Below are positions 32,482 to 41,039 of a stretch of DNA of 64,000 nt, piece by piece. This DNA is from Collimonas arenae (GTDB lineage Bacteria > Pseudomonadota > Gammaproteobacteria > Burkholderiales > Burkholderiaceae_D), in contig NZ_CP009962.1 in the NCBI RefSeq assembly GCF_000786695.1, forward strand, positions 2,914,001-2,978,000, in the 5' to 3' direction. The stretch's first letter is position 1. The number at the start of each line of letters is the position of its first letter. The translations under genes were made by a program, and so were the position numbers. The notes beneath the pieces were generated by a model. The model was not told the DNA's origin. It did no database searches and saw only the letters and a list, made by a program, of their open reading frames with translations.

Positions 32482-33606
32482 TTAAGCCTGGTGCACTACT
32501 GAAGAATGTGTTTGCAGCATTTCAAGCAACGCATCGTAGTAGTCCTGGCAGGTATTCAGGCGCAACATCGCGCCTTGCAGGATTTCACCGCGCGCTTCAG
32601 GATACTTCGCATCCAGCGGCACAATCACGTTTTCCAGCCAACCTTGCGCATGGACGATATCAATGCTGATGTGCTCCTTGTAGTAGTCGACTTCACCGTC
32701 CTTGCCCAGGCCGATGCGATGACAGCCATGCACCAGCTTTTCATACTGGCGCGGATCGAGCAATTCAGTGATCGCCATGATGCCGATTGCCTTGAAGTAA
32801 TGCTTGCGTTGCAGGCAGGTCAGCATGAACAGGTTGTGCCCCGCCAGGCCTTGCCAGCCCAGCGATGAGGCATGATTGTCTTCAACGTTATCAGCGCCGA
32901 CCATATCCAGCAGCTTGCGAAACAGGTTGACGTGGCTTCTGGTGGAGTTACCGTTACCCGACTCATCCCACAAATTCTGCACCAGTTCCTTGCGGGTGAT
33001 TTCGTCGGAGCCAACCAGAATCAACGCGATCAGGTCAAAGAAACGGATATTGAGCGCTGCATCGCTGCGGAAAAAATCGACGAACTGTCCATGCGAAGCG
33101 GTAGTTTCCAGATAGTCGAACAAAGGATGATTGGAGACCGTGTGCTCATTCCAGAGAGCGCGCAAGGCATCGGTGAGCGGCATATTGGCCCCGATACGCG
33201 CCAATGGCGAAGAATCGCTGGAAGCCAGCCAGGCCCGCTCGATTTCATTGCGCATTTGCTGCAGATAATGATTGGATTGGTTGGCTGCAGCAAAACTGGT
33301 GGCCGACGCCACATGCATATCCAGTAGAACGAACAGTGTCCGGTGCACGACGCAAAGTGCATCATCGTCATTTGTAGCCAGCGCCGTCGCCAGAGTCGAA
33401 CGGACTTTTGTCATTAAGAGATTGAACAGTTCGCGGTCATTGTCGAAGCGATTTTCAAGTTCTGGATCTGCTACCAGGAAAGAAACAATCGTATCAAGGG
33501 GGAGATCGAGATCCGGCCGCCGGATGCTTTCATAGACGTCATGATGAAGATTCGCTCCATGAACCACTTCTGTGGTTTGCGAATTAGCTACGGTTGAATA
33601 ACTCAT
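32482..33606 (-). CDS. Haem-oxygenase-like diiron oxidase (HDO; iron-containing redox enzyme family)
   Basis: 374-residue cytosolic protein whose C-terminal half fits the HDO superfamily (relatives: UndA, BesC, SznF middle domain, CADD). Candidate metal ligands in the typical order are Glu215 (WDESGNG), His225 (RSHVNLF), Glu281 (AITELLD), His312, Asp316 and His319 (EHISIDIVHAQGW). The N-terminal 150 residues are helical and of unclear role. Known members use oxygen to desaturate, cleave or N-oxygenate small molecules or fatty acids; the substrate here is unknown. It stands alone between its own terminator and a divergent TetR gene, with a TetR-like operator in its promoter region. Start: ATG 33606 with AGGAAGTTAC upstream. 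Confidence 0.85.
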   Translation of the reverse strand: MSYSTVANSQTTEVVHGANLHHDVYESIRRPDLDLPLDTIVSFLVADPELENRFDNDRELFNLLMTKVRSTLATALATNDDDALCVVHRTLFVLLDMHVASATSFAAANQSNHYLQQMRNEIERAWLASSDSSPLARIGANMPLTDALRALWNEHTVSNHPLFDYLETTASHGQFVDFFRSDAALNIRFFDLIALILVGSDEITRKELVQNLWDESGNGNSTRSHVNLFRKLLDMVGADNVEDNHASSLGWQGLAGHNLFMLTCLQRKHYFKAIGIMAITELLDPRQYEKLVHGCHRIGLGKDGEVDYYKEHISIDIVHAQGWLENVIVPLDAKYPEARGEILQGAMLRLNTCQDYYDALLEMLQTHSSVVHQA

Positions 33607-33974
33607 GTAACTTCCTCAGAATAGTGTTTAAGCCGTGACTGCCATTGCCACCCTTTATTTTTATGCAAGCGGCTGAAGCACGCCCCCACAAAATTTTTAT
33701 AATATCTTAAATTTAAACAGACAGGTCTGTCATATAATTGAAATATCAGAATCTGGTATAAACGCCAATGATAGCTGTTCCGCACCGTTTTATGCCGTTT
33801 TCAGCCAATTTTGACTGCCGGCAATTAACTTGCATCAGCGACAATAAATACTGAGCTAATATACTGTGCTGTATATCGTACCGATTGCAACAGACTTTGT
33901 CCGGCAGTCGCTTTGCCATGTTGTGTGCTATCGGCTTATTGCATGTCTAGTAATGTAACCACCACCTCAAATCA
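33607..33974. other. 368-base divergent region between the diiron oxidase and TetR genes
   Basis: AT-rich, and should hold both promoters. On the minus strand TATTAT (about 33697-33702) could be the -10 element for the oxidase gene, with the palindrome at 33717-33730 over its -35 area. No small gene was recognised. Confidence 0.55.
33717..33730. promoter_or_regulatory. Palindrome ACAGAC-AG-GTCTGT, probable TetR operator
   Basis: Six-base arms around a two-base centre. The site lies 111 bases before the diiron oxidase start, beside a candidate -10 box, and 245 bases before tetR. The shape (short central spacer, GAC/GTC core) is common for TetR-family operators. Confidence 0.6.
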
Positions 33975-34559
33975 ATGACTCGTATGAAAGAAAAACGACA
34001 GATACTTATTGATACGGCAACCCGGCTCTTTTCCCAAGATGGCTACCATGCAGTGGGCATAGACCGCATCCTGGCGGAGGCAGGTGTAGCCAAGATGACG
34101 TTATACAAATACTTCCCGTCGAAGAGAGAACTGGTGGTCGAGGTATTGCAAGAACGCATGGAGATGTGCGCGAGTTCGCTTTCCCTGTTTCTCGAAAAAT
34201 TCGATACACCGATGGAAAAACTGCACGGCGTGTTCATGTGGCACGACAAATGGTTTCGCGAGGTCAACTTTACCGGATGCATGTTTGCCGCCGCCGCCGC
34301 CGAATTCCACGGCTCCGACAACGCCATCTTGCGCACTGCCGCCAGTCAGAAAAAAGGCCTGACCGACCTTATCAAGAACCTACTGGACCCCTTGGTCGGG
34401 AAAACCGTCGCCATGAAACTGGCGCGGCAAATAGTCATGCTGCTCGACGGCGCCACGCTCGCAGCGCATGTCGCCGGCAGGAAAAACGCCGCCAACGATG
34501 CCTGGAGCGTCGCACAGGAGATTGTCCTGCTTGAGCACTCCAAGCTTCAGACTGCTTAG
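33975..34559 (+). CDS. TetR-family regulator
   Basis: 194-residue repressor-type regulator. Residues 8-55 form the TetR helix-turn-helix (GVAKMTLYKYFPSKRELVVEVL); the rest is a helical ligand domain with the TetR_C-like block FTGCMFAAAAAEF. It is divergent from the diiron oxidase gene, which it most likely represses. Start: ATG 33975; a second ATG lies three codons on. A good terminator follows. The ligand is unknown but may be the oxidase substrate or product. Confidence 0.92.
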   Translation: MTRMKEKRQILIDTATRLFSQDGYHAVGIDRILAEAGVAKMTLYKYFPSKRELVVEVLQERMEMCASSLSLFLEKFDTPMEKLHGVFMWHDKWFREVNFTGCMFAAAAAEFHGSDNAILRTAASQKKGLTDLIKNLLDPLVGKTVAMKLARQIVMLLDGATLAAHVAGRKNAANDAWSVAQEIVLLEHSKLQTA

Positions 34560-34579
34560 ACCCTAACCTTCCCCATAAG

Positions 34580-34618
34580 AAAAGAGCTGCTCCGGCTAGT
34601 CCAGAGCAGCTCTTTTTT
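34580..34618. terminator. Bidirectional Rho-independent terminator
   Basis: Arms AAAAGAGCTGCTC (34580-34592) and complement (34604-34616) with an 11-base loop. A T-run follows on the plus strand (34613-34618) and TTTT on the minus strand. It serves tetR and the convergent MoaF-like gene. Confidence 0.88.
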
Positions 34619-34648
34619 AACAGCAATAAACCGATTGTCTTGCAAAAG

Positions 34649-35119
34649 TTATTTTGCGTTCCCGACAATTTTAATAGTGCCTTTGAAGTGAACAAATTTC
34701 CCATCAGGATAGGTGACATTCGTGTACACCGTGCCATGTTCAAAGTCTTCCACATGCACCACATTCAGCTTCGATTCCGGCTCATGCCAATACACCATGT
34801 AGACCTGGGGACGGATCTTGACCGCCGTGTATTGCACTGTTTCGGTAATGCCTTTGAATATGCCGGACCGGCAAAAAATTGACAGCGTAGTCAGATCCTT
34901 GAAATTCAAATCAATGATCGCGTCGCCAAACACCACTTCAACCGCTTTACCTGCGGCCGGAAAATCGGCATCGCTCACTACTGCCGTGGAGACGGCCGTA
35001 TTGGCGACACTGTCCTGCGTCGCTGCATTCTGAGTAGCGTCCTTAGCTGACACTTGCAGCACCAGCCCCAGTTGCAATGCCGCAAACAGTGAAGTTCTTA
35101 CAATTGATTTCAGCAACAT
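34649..35119 (-). CDS. Secreted MoaF-like protein
   Basis: 156-residue protein with a signal peptide (MLLKSIVRTSLFAALQLG, likely cut after QVSA). The C-terminal about 100 residues resemble the MoaF-like domain: a small beta-barrel with YWHEPESKLNVVHVEDFEHG and YTNVTYPDGKFVHFKGTI. The function of this domain is poorly known. The ribosome site GGGGGAGG lies only four bases from the ATG and can pair with a complementary stretch 44 bases upstream (see the leader feature), so translation is probably regulated. A promoter candidate at 35206-35233 gives it its own transcript. Confidence 0.78.
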   Translation of the reverse strand: MLLKSIVRTSLFAALQLGLVLQVSAKDATQNAATQDSVANTAVSTAVVSDADFPAAGKAVEVVFGDAIIDLNFKDLTTLSIFCRSGIFKGITETVQYTAVKIRPQVYMVYWHEPESKLNVVHVEDFEHGTVYTNVTYPDGKFVHFKGTIKIVGNAK

Positions 35120-35123
35120 GTAC

Positions 35124-35175
35124 CTCCCCCTATTTTGATTATTTGAAATGTTAAATCAAAGGCGACGAGGGGGAG
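35124..35175 (-). promoter_or_regulatory. Leader hairpin that can mask the ribosome binding site
   Basis: On the minus strand, CTCCCCCT (35175-35168) is the exact complement of AGGGGGAG (35131-35124), which contains the Shine-Dalgarno of the MoaF-like gene. Inside it TTTGATT (35160-35154) pairs with AATCAAA (35140-35134). The result is a two-part stem with a 13-base loop, four bases before the ATG. An RNA thermometer or another translational switch is possible. Confidence 0.6.
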
Positions 35176-35205
35176 TATATCCATAAACAAAATTGGATAA
35201 CAGCA

Positions 35206-35233
35206 GTAATAATTGCGCTGCCATGCGTATCAA
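35206..35233 (-). promoter_or_regulatory. Candidate sigma-70 promoter of the MoaF-like gene
   Basis: TTGATA (35233-35228) and TATTAC (35211-35206) separated by 16 bases on the minus strand. Transcription from it would include the whole leader hairpin. Confidence 0.45.
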
Positions 35234-35237
35234 TGCG

Positions 35238-35261
35238 ATAAAACAGGGGCTGCTCAAGCCC
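35238..35261 (-). terminator. Weak Rho-independent terminator after the frc operon
   Basis: On the minus strand GGGCT-TGAGC-AGCCC is followed by CTGTTTTA, about ten bases after the stop of the formyl-CoA transferase at 35271. The stem is only five base pairs but GC-rich. Confidence 0.5.
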
Positions 35262-35270
35262 GGAATTGTC

Positions 35271-36518
35271 TTATATGACTTTCTCTTCGCGCAACAGCGC
35301 GATGTAATCCTTGCCATAACCGAGTTGCGCCAGCACCTCTTCGGTATGCTCCCCCAACAAAGGGGAACGGGTGACTTCGGTCGGGCTGTCCGACATCTTG
35401 ATCGGGTTGCCTACCGTCAGATATTTGCCGCGCGTCGGATGATCGACTTCTACAATCGTGCCTGTCTCGCGCAGCGATGGCTCTTCAGCGATTTCCTTCA
35501 TCGACAGGATCGGACCGCAGGGAATATCGTACTGGTTCAGGATATCCATCGCCTCGAACTTGGTTTTGGTCATGGTCCATTGTTCGATGCGGGCAAAGAT
35601 CGGCTTCAGATGCAGCAGCCGCGCCGCTGGCGTCGCGTAGGCGTCATCGGTGATCCAGCCCTCCTCGCCGATCACCTTGCAGACCGCCGGCCAGACCGCG
35701 CCCTGGGTGATGAAATAAATGTAAGCATTGGGGTCGGTTTCCCAGCCTTTGCATTTCAAGATCGATCCGGGCTGGCCGCCGCCGGAAGCATTGCCCGCGC
35801 GCGGTACGGCCTCGCCGAATTTACTGTCAGGATATTGCGGATATTCCTGCATGCTGCCGACACGTTCCAGCCGTTGCTGGTCGCGCAGCTTGACGCGGCA
35901 CAGGTTAAGCACAGCGTCTTGCATCGGCGCCAGCACTTTCTGGCCACGGCCACTGGCATGACGTTGATACAGAGCGCTGACAATACCAAGCGCAAGATGC
36001 AGGCCGGTGCCGCTATCGCCGATCTGGGCGCCAGTGACCATCGGCGGGCCATCATCGAAACCTGTCGTGGACGCTGCGCCGCCTGCACACTGGGCGACGT
36101 TCTCATAGACCTTGCAATCTTCGTACTTGCCGGGGCCGAAGCCCTTGACCGAGGCAACGATCATGCGCGGGTTCAATTCCTGGATACGCTCCCAGCTAAA
36201 GCCCATCCGATCCAGCGCACCCGGTGCGAAGTTCTCTACCAGTACATCGCACTCCTTGATCAGGGTTTCCAGCACCTCCTTGCCCTTGGGGTTCTTGGTA
36301 TCCAGCGTGATGGAACGCTTGTTATGGTTGAGCATGGTGAAGTACAAACTATCGACGCCGGGAATATCGCGTAACTGGCCGCGTGTCGCGTCGCCCTCGC
36401 CGGCCCGCTCGACCTTGATGACATCGGCGCCGAACCAGGCCAGCAGTTGAGTGCAGGTCGGCCCTGACTGGACATGGGTGAAGTCAAGAATGCGCACGCC
36501 ATCCAGTGCTTTGCTCAT
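35271..36518 (-). CDS. frc: Formyl-CoA:oxalate CoA-transferase paralogue 1 (class III)
   Basis: 415-residue class III CoA transferase. The catalytic aspartate is Asp168 in [10 protein letters not shown] (Asp169 in Oxalobacter formigenes Frc), and the HVQSGP and [13 protein letters not shown] blocks match. The active-site glycine loop reads GNASGGGQ instead of GNAGGGGQ, so the first loop glycine is Ser. The loop covers the aspartyl intermediate, so substrate choice may differ from the second copy. It is last of four leftward genes (TPP enzyme, frc2, PAS, this gene), 60 bases after the PAS gene. It is more divergent than the copy at 37127. Confidence 0.9.
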   Translation of the reverse strand: MSKALDGVRILDFTHVQSGPTCTQLLAWFGADVIKVERAGEGDATRGQLRDIPGVDSLYFTMLNHNKRSITLDTKNPKGKEVLETLIKECDVLVENFAPGALDRMGFSWERIQELNPRMIVASVKGFGPGKYEDCKVYENVAQCAGGAASTTGFDDGPPMVTGAQIGDSGTGLHLALGIVSALYQRHASGRGQKVLAPMQDAVLNLCRVKLRDQQRLERVGSMQEYPQYPDSKFGEAVPRAGNASGGGQPGSILKCKGWETDPNAYIYFITQGAVWPAVCKVIGEEGWITDDAYATPAARLLHLKPIFARIEQWTMTKTKFEAMDILNQYDIPCGPILSMKEIAEEPSLRETGTIVEVDHPTRGKYLTVGNPIKMSDSPTEVTRSPLLGEHTEEVLAQLGYGKDYIALLREEKVI

Positions 36519-36578
36519 GTAAATCTCCTGTTTATCGTTATCGTTTTCACCGTGTCGCCGGTACTGTTTTGTACGATC

Positions 36579-37028
36579 TTAGCTGGATTCAGTCGCCTGC
36601 GCCGCTACCCTGGCCTCCAGTTCCGCCAGGCGTTTGCGCAAGGCGCGGTCCTCGGCAAAGCGGCTGCTTTCATCGCGGATAACGGCGACGATAGCCGCCA
36701 CCTTATGTTCGGGCGTATACAACAAGGCGACGGTAAACGCGATCGACAAAGTGTGGCCATCCTTGTGCACCGCCGGCACGCGCAGCACATCATTGCCGTA
36801 GCGCGTGATTCCGGTATCCATGGTTTTTTGATAGCCATCCCAGTGACGCTGGCGCTGGCGTTCCGGAATAATCAAATCGAGCGACTTTCCCAACGCTTCT
36901 TCACTGGTAAAACCGAACATCCGTTGCGCGGCTGGATTCCACAAAGTGATGGCGCCTTTGGCGTCGGAAATCACGATGGCATCGCCGACGGCTTGCACCA
37001 GTTGCCCGAGATCGATTGCAGTACTCAT
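36579..37028 (-). CDS. Single PAS-domain protein inside the frc operon
   Basis: 149-residue cytosolic protein: one PAS domain (about residues 8-120; VQAVGDAIVISDAKGAITLWN, MFGFTSEEALGKSLDLIIPE) and a short coiled coil (ALRKRLAELEARVAAQ). There is no kinase, cyclase or DNA-binding domain. Start ATG at 37028 has AAGGAG nine bases upstream. It lies between two formyl-CoA transferase genes, with 98 and 60 bases on either side. Stand-alone PAS proteins sense ligands, redox state or oxygen and act through partners; the partner here is unknown. Confidence 0.88.
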   Translation of the reverse strand: MSTAIDLGQLVQAVGDAIVISDAKGAITLWNPAAQRMFGFTSEEALGKSLDLIIPERQRQRHWDGYQKTMDTGITRYGNDVLRVPAVHKDGHTLSIAFTVALLYTPEHKVAAIVAVIRDESSRFAEDRALRKRLAELEARVAAQATESS

Positions 37029-37126
37029 GGTCGTACTCCTTATCCAAGTCAAGTGATACAAATGTAAAGACGGCGTCCGCCATGGACGCCGCCCCTCCTG
37101 CCTATCCGACGTTCATTACAGCATGT

Positions 37127-38377
37127 TCAGACCGCCTGCGCACTATGCAATTCCGCAATCTGTCCCGCACTGTAGCCGAGGCCGGCCAAGACTTCGTCGG
37201 TATGTTCGCCCAGCAGCGGCGAACCGGTGATTTCCGGCGTCAGGTCGGAGAATTTGATCGGACTGCCGACGGTGAGATATTTGCCGCGCTCCTTGTGATC
37301 GACTTCGGTGATGGTGCCGCTGGCCCGCAGTGATGGATCATTCGCCAGTTCTTTCATGGTCAGCACCGGAGAGCAAGGGATATCGAATTTGCGCAATATG
37401 TCGACGGCTTCAAACTTGGTCTTGTCCTGCAACCAGGCTTCGATCGTATCGAAAATTTCAGTGATGTGCGGCTGGCGCGCCTTCGGCGTGTTATAGGCCG
37501 GATCGTCTATCCACTGTTCCTTGCCGATTGCCTTGCAAATCGGCGCCCAGGCATGGCCCTGGATCGTGAAATAGATATATGCATTCGGATCTTCCTGCCA
37601 GCCTTTGCATTTGAGCACCCAGCCCGGCTGCCCGCCGCCGCCGGCGTTACCGCCGCGCGGCACCACGTCGCTGAAGGTGCCGTGCGGGTATTGCGGATAT
37701 TCTTCCAGGAAACCGAGGCGATCCAGCCGTTGCTGGTCGCGCAGCTTGACGCGGCATAGGTTGAGAACACTGTCCTGCATCGAGACCGCTACCCGCTGGC
37801 CCTTGCCAGTCTTGTCGCGGCCAATCAGCGCAGTCAGGATGCCGATCGCCAGGTGCATGCCGGTATTGCTGTCGCCCAGAGCGGCTGCGCTGACAGTTGG
37901 CGGACCATCCCAGAAACCGGTAGTAGACGCAGCGCCACCAGCGCATTGGGCGACATTTTCGTAGACCTTCAAATCGTCGTAATGGTGGCCGTCGCTGAAA
38001 CCTTTGACCGAGGCCACGATCATCTTCGGATTGAGTTCGTTGATACGCTCCCAGGAAAAACCCATGCGATCCAGCGCTCCCGGGCCGAAATTTTCCACCA
38101 GCACATCGGATTCCTTGATCAGTTTTTCCAGAACCAGTTTGCCTTCCGGCTTTTTGGTGTCCAGAGTCAGCGAACGCTTGTTGCTATTCAACATAGTGAA
38201 GTACAGGGCATCCACATCGGGAATGTCGCGCAGCTGGGAACGGGTGACATCGCCCGAGCCGGGGCGCTCGACCTTGATCACGTCGGCGCCGAACCAGGCC
38301 AGCAATTGCGTGCATGCCGGGCCTGCCTGGACGTGGGTGAAATCGATAATACGAATGCCGTCTAGTGGTTTGCTCAT
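37127..38377 (-). CDS. frc: Formyl-CoA:oxalate CoA-transferase (canonical copy)
   Basis: 416-residue class III CoA transferase very close to Oxalobacter Frc: [12 protein letters not shown], Asp169 in [11 protein letters not shown], and the intact glycine loop [10 protein letters not shown]. It moves CoA from formyl-CoA to oxalate, making oxalyl-CoA for decarboxylation. It lies 64 bases downstream of the thiamine-diphosphate enzyme in the same leftward operon. Start: ATG 38377 with CAGGAGTTTGAA upstream. With the OxlT-type antiporter at 43232 this gives the main evidence for oxalate metabolism here. Confidence 0.95.
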   Translation of the reverse strand: MSKPLDGIRIIDFTHVQAGPACTQLLAWFGADVIKVERPGSGDVTRSQLRDIPDVDALYFTMLNSNKRSLTLDTKKPEGKLVLEKLIKESDVLVENFGPGALDRMGFSWERINELNPKMIVASVKGFSDGHHYDDLKVYENVAQCAGGAASTTGFWDGPPTVSAAALGDSNTGMHLAIGILTALIGRDKTGKGQRVAVSMQDSVLNLCRVKLRDQQRLDRLGFLEEYPQYPHGTFSDVVPRGGNAGGGGQPGWVLKCKGWQEDPNAYIYFTIQGHAWAPICKAIGKEQWIDDPAYNTPKARQPHITEIFDTIEAWLQDKTKFEAVDILRKFDIPCSPVLTMKELANDPSLRASGTITEVDHKERGKYLTVGSPIKFSDLTPEITGSPLLGEHTDEVLAGLGYSAGQIAELHSAQAV

Positions 38378-38441
38378 TTCAAACTCCTGTTCTGATTGAT
38401 CTAATGCATTGTTCAGCGTCGTTCATTCCTATCCGGCCGGC

Positions 38442-40202
38442 TTATTTGTACATCGTTTGCGCCATGGTTCCCGGTGCGTACACGGCAGGATCGACCCAGA
38501 TATTCACCACGGCGCAACGGCGTGTCTTGCGCACGGCGTCGCGCGCCCTTTGCAAAGCGCCGGCGATCTGCGCCGGATCGCGTACTTCTTCGCCATGACC
38601 GCCTAGCATCTCGGCGAATTTTCCGTAAGGGATATCGCTCAGCAGATTGCCGACGTTGCCCCGCTCTTCGCCGTACTTGGCCAGCTGGCCGTAGCGGATC
38701 TGGTTCATTGCCGAGTTATTGCCGATGACAGCGATGTAGGGCACGCCAAAGCGGTTGGCGGTTTCCATGTCGAAGGAAGTCATGCTGAAAGCGCCATCGC
38801 CGTAGTAGCACATCACTTCCTTCTCAGGATTGGCAAGGCCCGCTGCAATTGCAAAGCCGGTGCCGACCCCCAAGCTGCCAAGCGCACCCGGATCCATCCA
38901 TTGCCCCGGATTACGCGGCCGCACTGCTTGCGCCGAGATCGTGACAACGTCGCCGCCGTCGCCGATGTAGATGGTGTCATCGTTCAAGAATTCGTTAATT
39001 TCATAGGCCACGCGGTAAGGATGGATCGGCGAGCTGTTTGATTTGAACAGCGGCATCAGCTTTTCGGTGGCGGTCGCTTCTAGTTGCTGCAGCTGCTTCA
39101 TCCAGGCACGCCGCTTTTCATGGGCACCCTTGTTGATGCGGCCGCTGGCGGCTTGCAATACTGCGCCAAGAATGGTGCCGGGATCTCCCACCAGTCCGAG
39201 CGTGATATCGCGATTCTTGCCCACGGTACGGTAATCCTGGTCGATCTGGATCACTTTGGCGTTGAGCCCAAGGCGTTTGCCGTAACCCATGCGGAAATCG
39301 AAAGGTGTGCCGACAATCAGGATCACATCGGCTTTATCGAAACCTTCGCGGCGGGTACGGTCGAAGTGGTGCGGATCTCCCGGCGGCAGCAAACCGCGCG
39401 ACGCACCGTTGAAATAGGCCGGAATATCCAGGCCGCGCACCAGGTCGATCGCCTCCTTGTGGCCACGCGAAGACCAGACCTGGCCACCGTATAGCACCAC
39501 AGGACGTTCCGCCTGCACCAGGATATCGGCCAGCTTCTCGATATCGGCAACGTCGCCCAGCGATTTGACTGAAGCGCGATATTGGCCGGCGGCCGGAATC
39601 ACCGCTTTGCTAATCTCGATTTCACGATCCAACACGTCGCGCGGGATTTCCAGGTAAGCCGGACCAGGCGCGCCGGCAAAGCACGCACGGATCGCCATCG
39701 ACACCATGTCGGCCACGCGTTCCGTGGAGCGCACACCTTCAGAAAATTTGGTGATCGGCCGCATCATTTCTGTATGCGGCAAATCTTGCAGCGATCCCAT
39801 CATGTGCTGGGTGATACCGCCCTGGCCGCCGATATGCAGCACCGGGCTTTCCGAGCGAAAAGCGGTAGCAATGCCGGTGACGGCGTTGGTGCAACCCGGG
39901 CCGGCGGTGGTAACCACCACGCCCAGCTTGCCGGTCTGGCGCGCATAGCCGTCGGCGGCGTGGGCCGCAACCTGCTCATGGCGGACATCGATAATGCGGA
40001 TGCCTTCGTCGATGCAACCGTCGTAGATATCGATGATATGGCCGCCGCACAGGGTAAAGATGGTGTCCACACCTTCGTTCTTCAGCGCCCGGGCGACCAG
40101 ATGACCGCCGGACACCACGCCGGCGTCCCGGCTCTTGCGTTTGAGCGTATCGTCAGCGGTCGTACTGGTTGCCACTTTCGGCTCGGATATCACAGCTGCC
40201 AT
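38442..40202 (-). CDS. Thiamine-diphosphate lyase, HACL/ILVBL-like, in the place of oxalyl-CoA decarboxylase
   Basis: 586-residue ThDP enzyme. It has the catalytic glutamate (Glu76, RHEQ), PGPAYLEIPRDV and the ThDP motif GDGAFSM...GNN. By operon position it should decarboxylate oxalyl-CoA to formyl-CoA. From memory of the Oxalobacter enzyme, the active-site Tyr-Glu pair (120-121) is here Leu138-Gln139 (GSLQDLPHTEMMRP), and the Tyr483 region reads GNNSAMNQIRYGQL. Both resemble 2-hydroxyacyl-CoA lyases/ILVBL more than true Oxc. Thus either a divergent Oxc or an enzyme for another acyl-CoA. Start: the second of two adjacent ATGs, with AGGAGG four bases away; an ATG 19 codons upstream has no ribosome site. 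A regulator box lies 85 bases upstream. Confidence 0.8.
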   Translation of the reverse strand: MAAVISEPKVATSTTADDTLKRKSRDAGVVSGGHLVARALKNEGVDTIFTLCGGHIIDIYDGCIDEGIRIIDVRHEQVAAHAADGYARQTGKLGVVVTTAGPGCTNAVTGIATAFRSESPVLHIGGQGGITQHMMGSLQDLPHTEMMRPITKFSEGVRSTERVADMVSMAIRACFAGAPGPAYLEIPRDVLDREIEISKAVIPAAGQYRASVKSLGDVADIEKLADILVQAERPVVLYGGQVWSSRGHKEAIDLVRGLDIPAYFNGASRGLLPPGDPHHFDRTRREGFDKADVILIVGTPFDFRMGYGKRLGLNAKVIQIDQDYRTVGKNRDITLGLVGDPGTILGAVLQAASGRINKGAHEKRRAWMKQLQQLEATATEKLMPLFKSNSSPIHPYRVAYEINEFLNDDTIYIGDGGDVVTISAQAVRPRNPGQWMDPGALGSLGVGTGFAIAAGLANPEKEVMCYYGDGAFSMTSFDMETANRFGVPYIAVIGNNSAMNQIRYGQLAKYGEERGNVGNLLSDIPYGKFAEMLGGHGEEVRDPAQIAGALQRARDAVRKTRRCAVVNIWVDPAVYAPGTMAQTMYK

Positions 40203-40286
40203 CATTCCTCCTGTTGTCGGTTGTCTCTTGGGTTTTCTTGTTGCACTGCTTGATGCCATCTTAGCTACTGGGCCCTCTACTCTTCA

Positions 40287-40300
40287 TTGACCTCGGTCAA
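40287..40300. promoter_or_regulatory. TTGAC-CTCG-GTCAA box, copy 1 (Crp/Fnr-type)
   Basis: Perfect inverted repeat in the divergent promoter between the ThDP/frc operon (centre 91 bases from its start) and the Crp/Fnr-type gene (66 bases). Two more copies lie at 44675 and 46748. The layout fits a dimer of the FNR/CRP family, with TTGA half-sites. Confidence 0.75.
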
Positions 40301-40359
40301 GTTTTGCCGCATCATCTTCGGGGATCCCTAGCGTCGCCGACTATCGTTGAACTTCTTAC

Positions 40360-40968
40360 ATGAGCCTCATAGAAAACCACTCAGAGAAAAACATCATTCG
40401 CGTGCAACTGCGTCAAAATAATGTTTTGAAGGCATTGAGCGAAAGCGAAATGCTTGAGCTGGAATCCCAGCTGATCGTGGTGGATGGCGGCAAAGGCGAA
40501 ATCCTGCTGCGCCAGGGCGTACATGAAATGGAGCAATATTTCATCCTCGACGGCATACTCAAGCGCGTCGTCACCAATCAGCAAGCCAAGGAAATGATCC
40601 TGCGCTTTGCCGACGAGCGCGACATGGAGACCAGCTACGCCGCCTGGCGTCTGAAAACCCCCGCGCCTTACAGCATCGTCTGCGTCTCCAAGGCGCGGGT
40701 TGCCAAACTGTCATTGCAACAATGGGCGGCCTTCATGGAGCGCCATCCCCAGCTCAAACAAACCTTTGAATATGAAGTGATGCGCCTGATGAGCGAGATC
40801 ATGGCGCACACCATTACCCTGCATCTGCTGGATGCTCCCGGCCGCGTGCACAGGTTTTTACGCAAACACGCCGAGCTCTATGACCGCATTCCTAAAAAGG
40901 AATTGGCGACCTATCTCAACATCTCCGCGGAAACCTTGAGCAGATTGAAGCATCAGGGAAAAATTTAA
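40360..40968 (+). CDS. Crp/Fnr-family regulator of the oxalate-type regulon
   Basis: 202-residue regulator with a cyclic-nucleotide-binding-type beta-roll (about residues 20-120), a dimer helix and a C-terminal helix-turn-helix. The recognition helix reads SAETLSRLKHQ. Glu191, Ser194 and Arg195 give the E-x-x-S-R pattern by which FNR reads TTGA. It lacks the N-terminal cysteine cluster of FNR, so it is not an iron-sulfur oxygen sensor of that type; the signal is unknown. It is divergent from the ThDP/frc operon across a TTGAC-N4-GTCAA box, suggesting autoregulation and control of the operon. Confidence 0.88.
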   Translation: MSLIENHSEKNIIRVQLRQNNVLKALSESEMLELESQLIVVDGGKGEILLRQGVHEMEQYFILDGILKRVVTNQQAKEMILRFADERDMETSYAAWRLKTPAPYSIVCVSKARVAKLSLQQWAAFMERHPQLKQTFEYEVMRLMSEIMAHTITLHLLDAPGRVHRFLRKHAELYDRIPKKELATYLNISAETLSRLKHQGKI

Positions 40969-41012
40969 GCCCTCATACACCCTTCCGCCCTTCCGCCGCA
41001 CCCCGGCAACCC

Positions 41013-41039
41013 TGACAGGCTGTCAACTCTGACAGCTGT
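41013..41039. promoter_or_regulatory. Tandem TGACAG palindromes upstream of the secreted pair
   Basis: TGACAG-G-CTGTCA (41013-41025, perfect) is followed five bases later by TGACAGCTGT (41030-41039; ACAGCTGT is self-complementary). They lie 130-160 bases before the gene at 41171 and may be an operator. No regulator for them is known. Confidence 0.45.
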
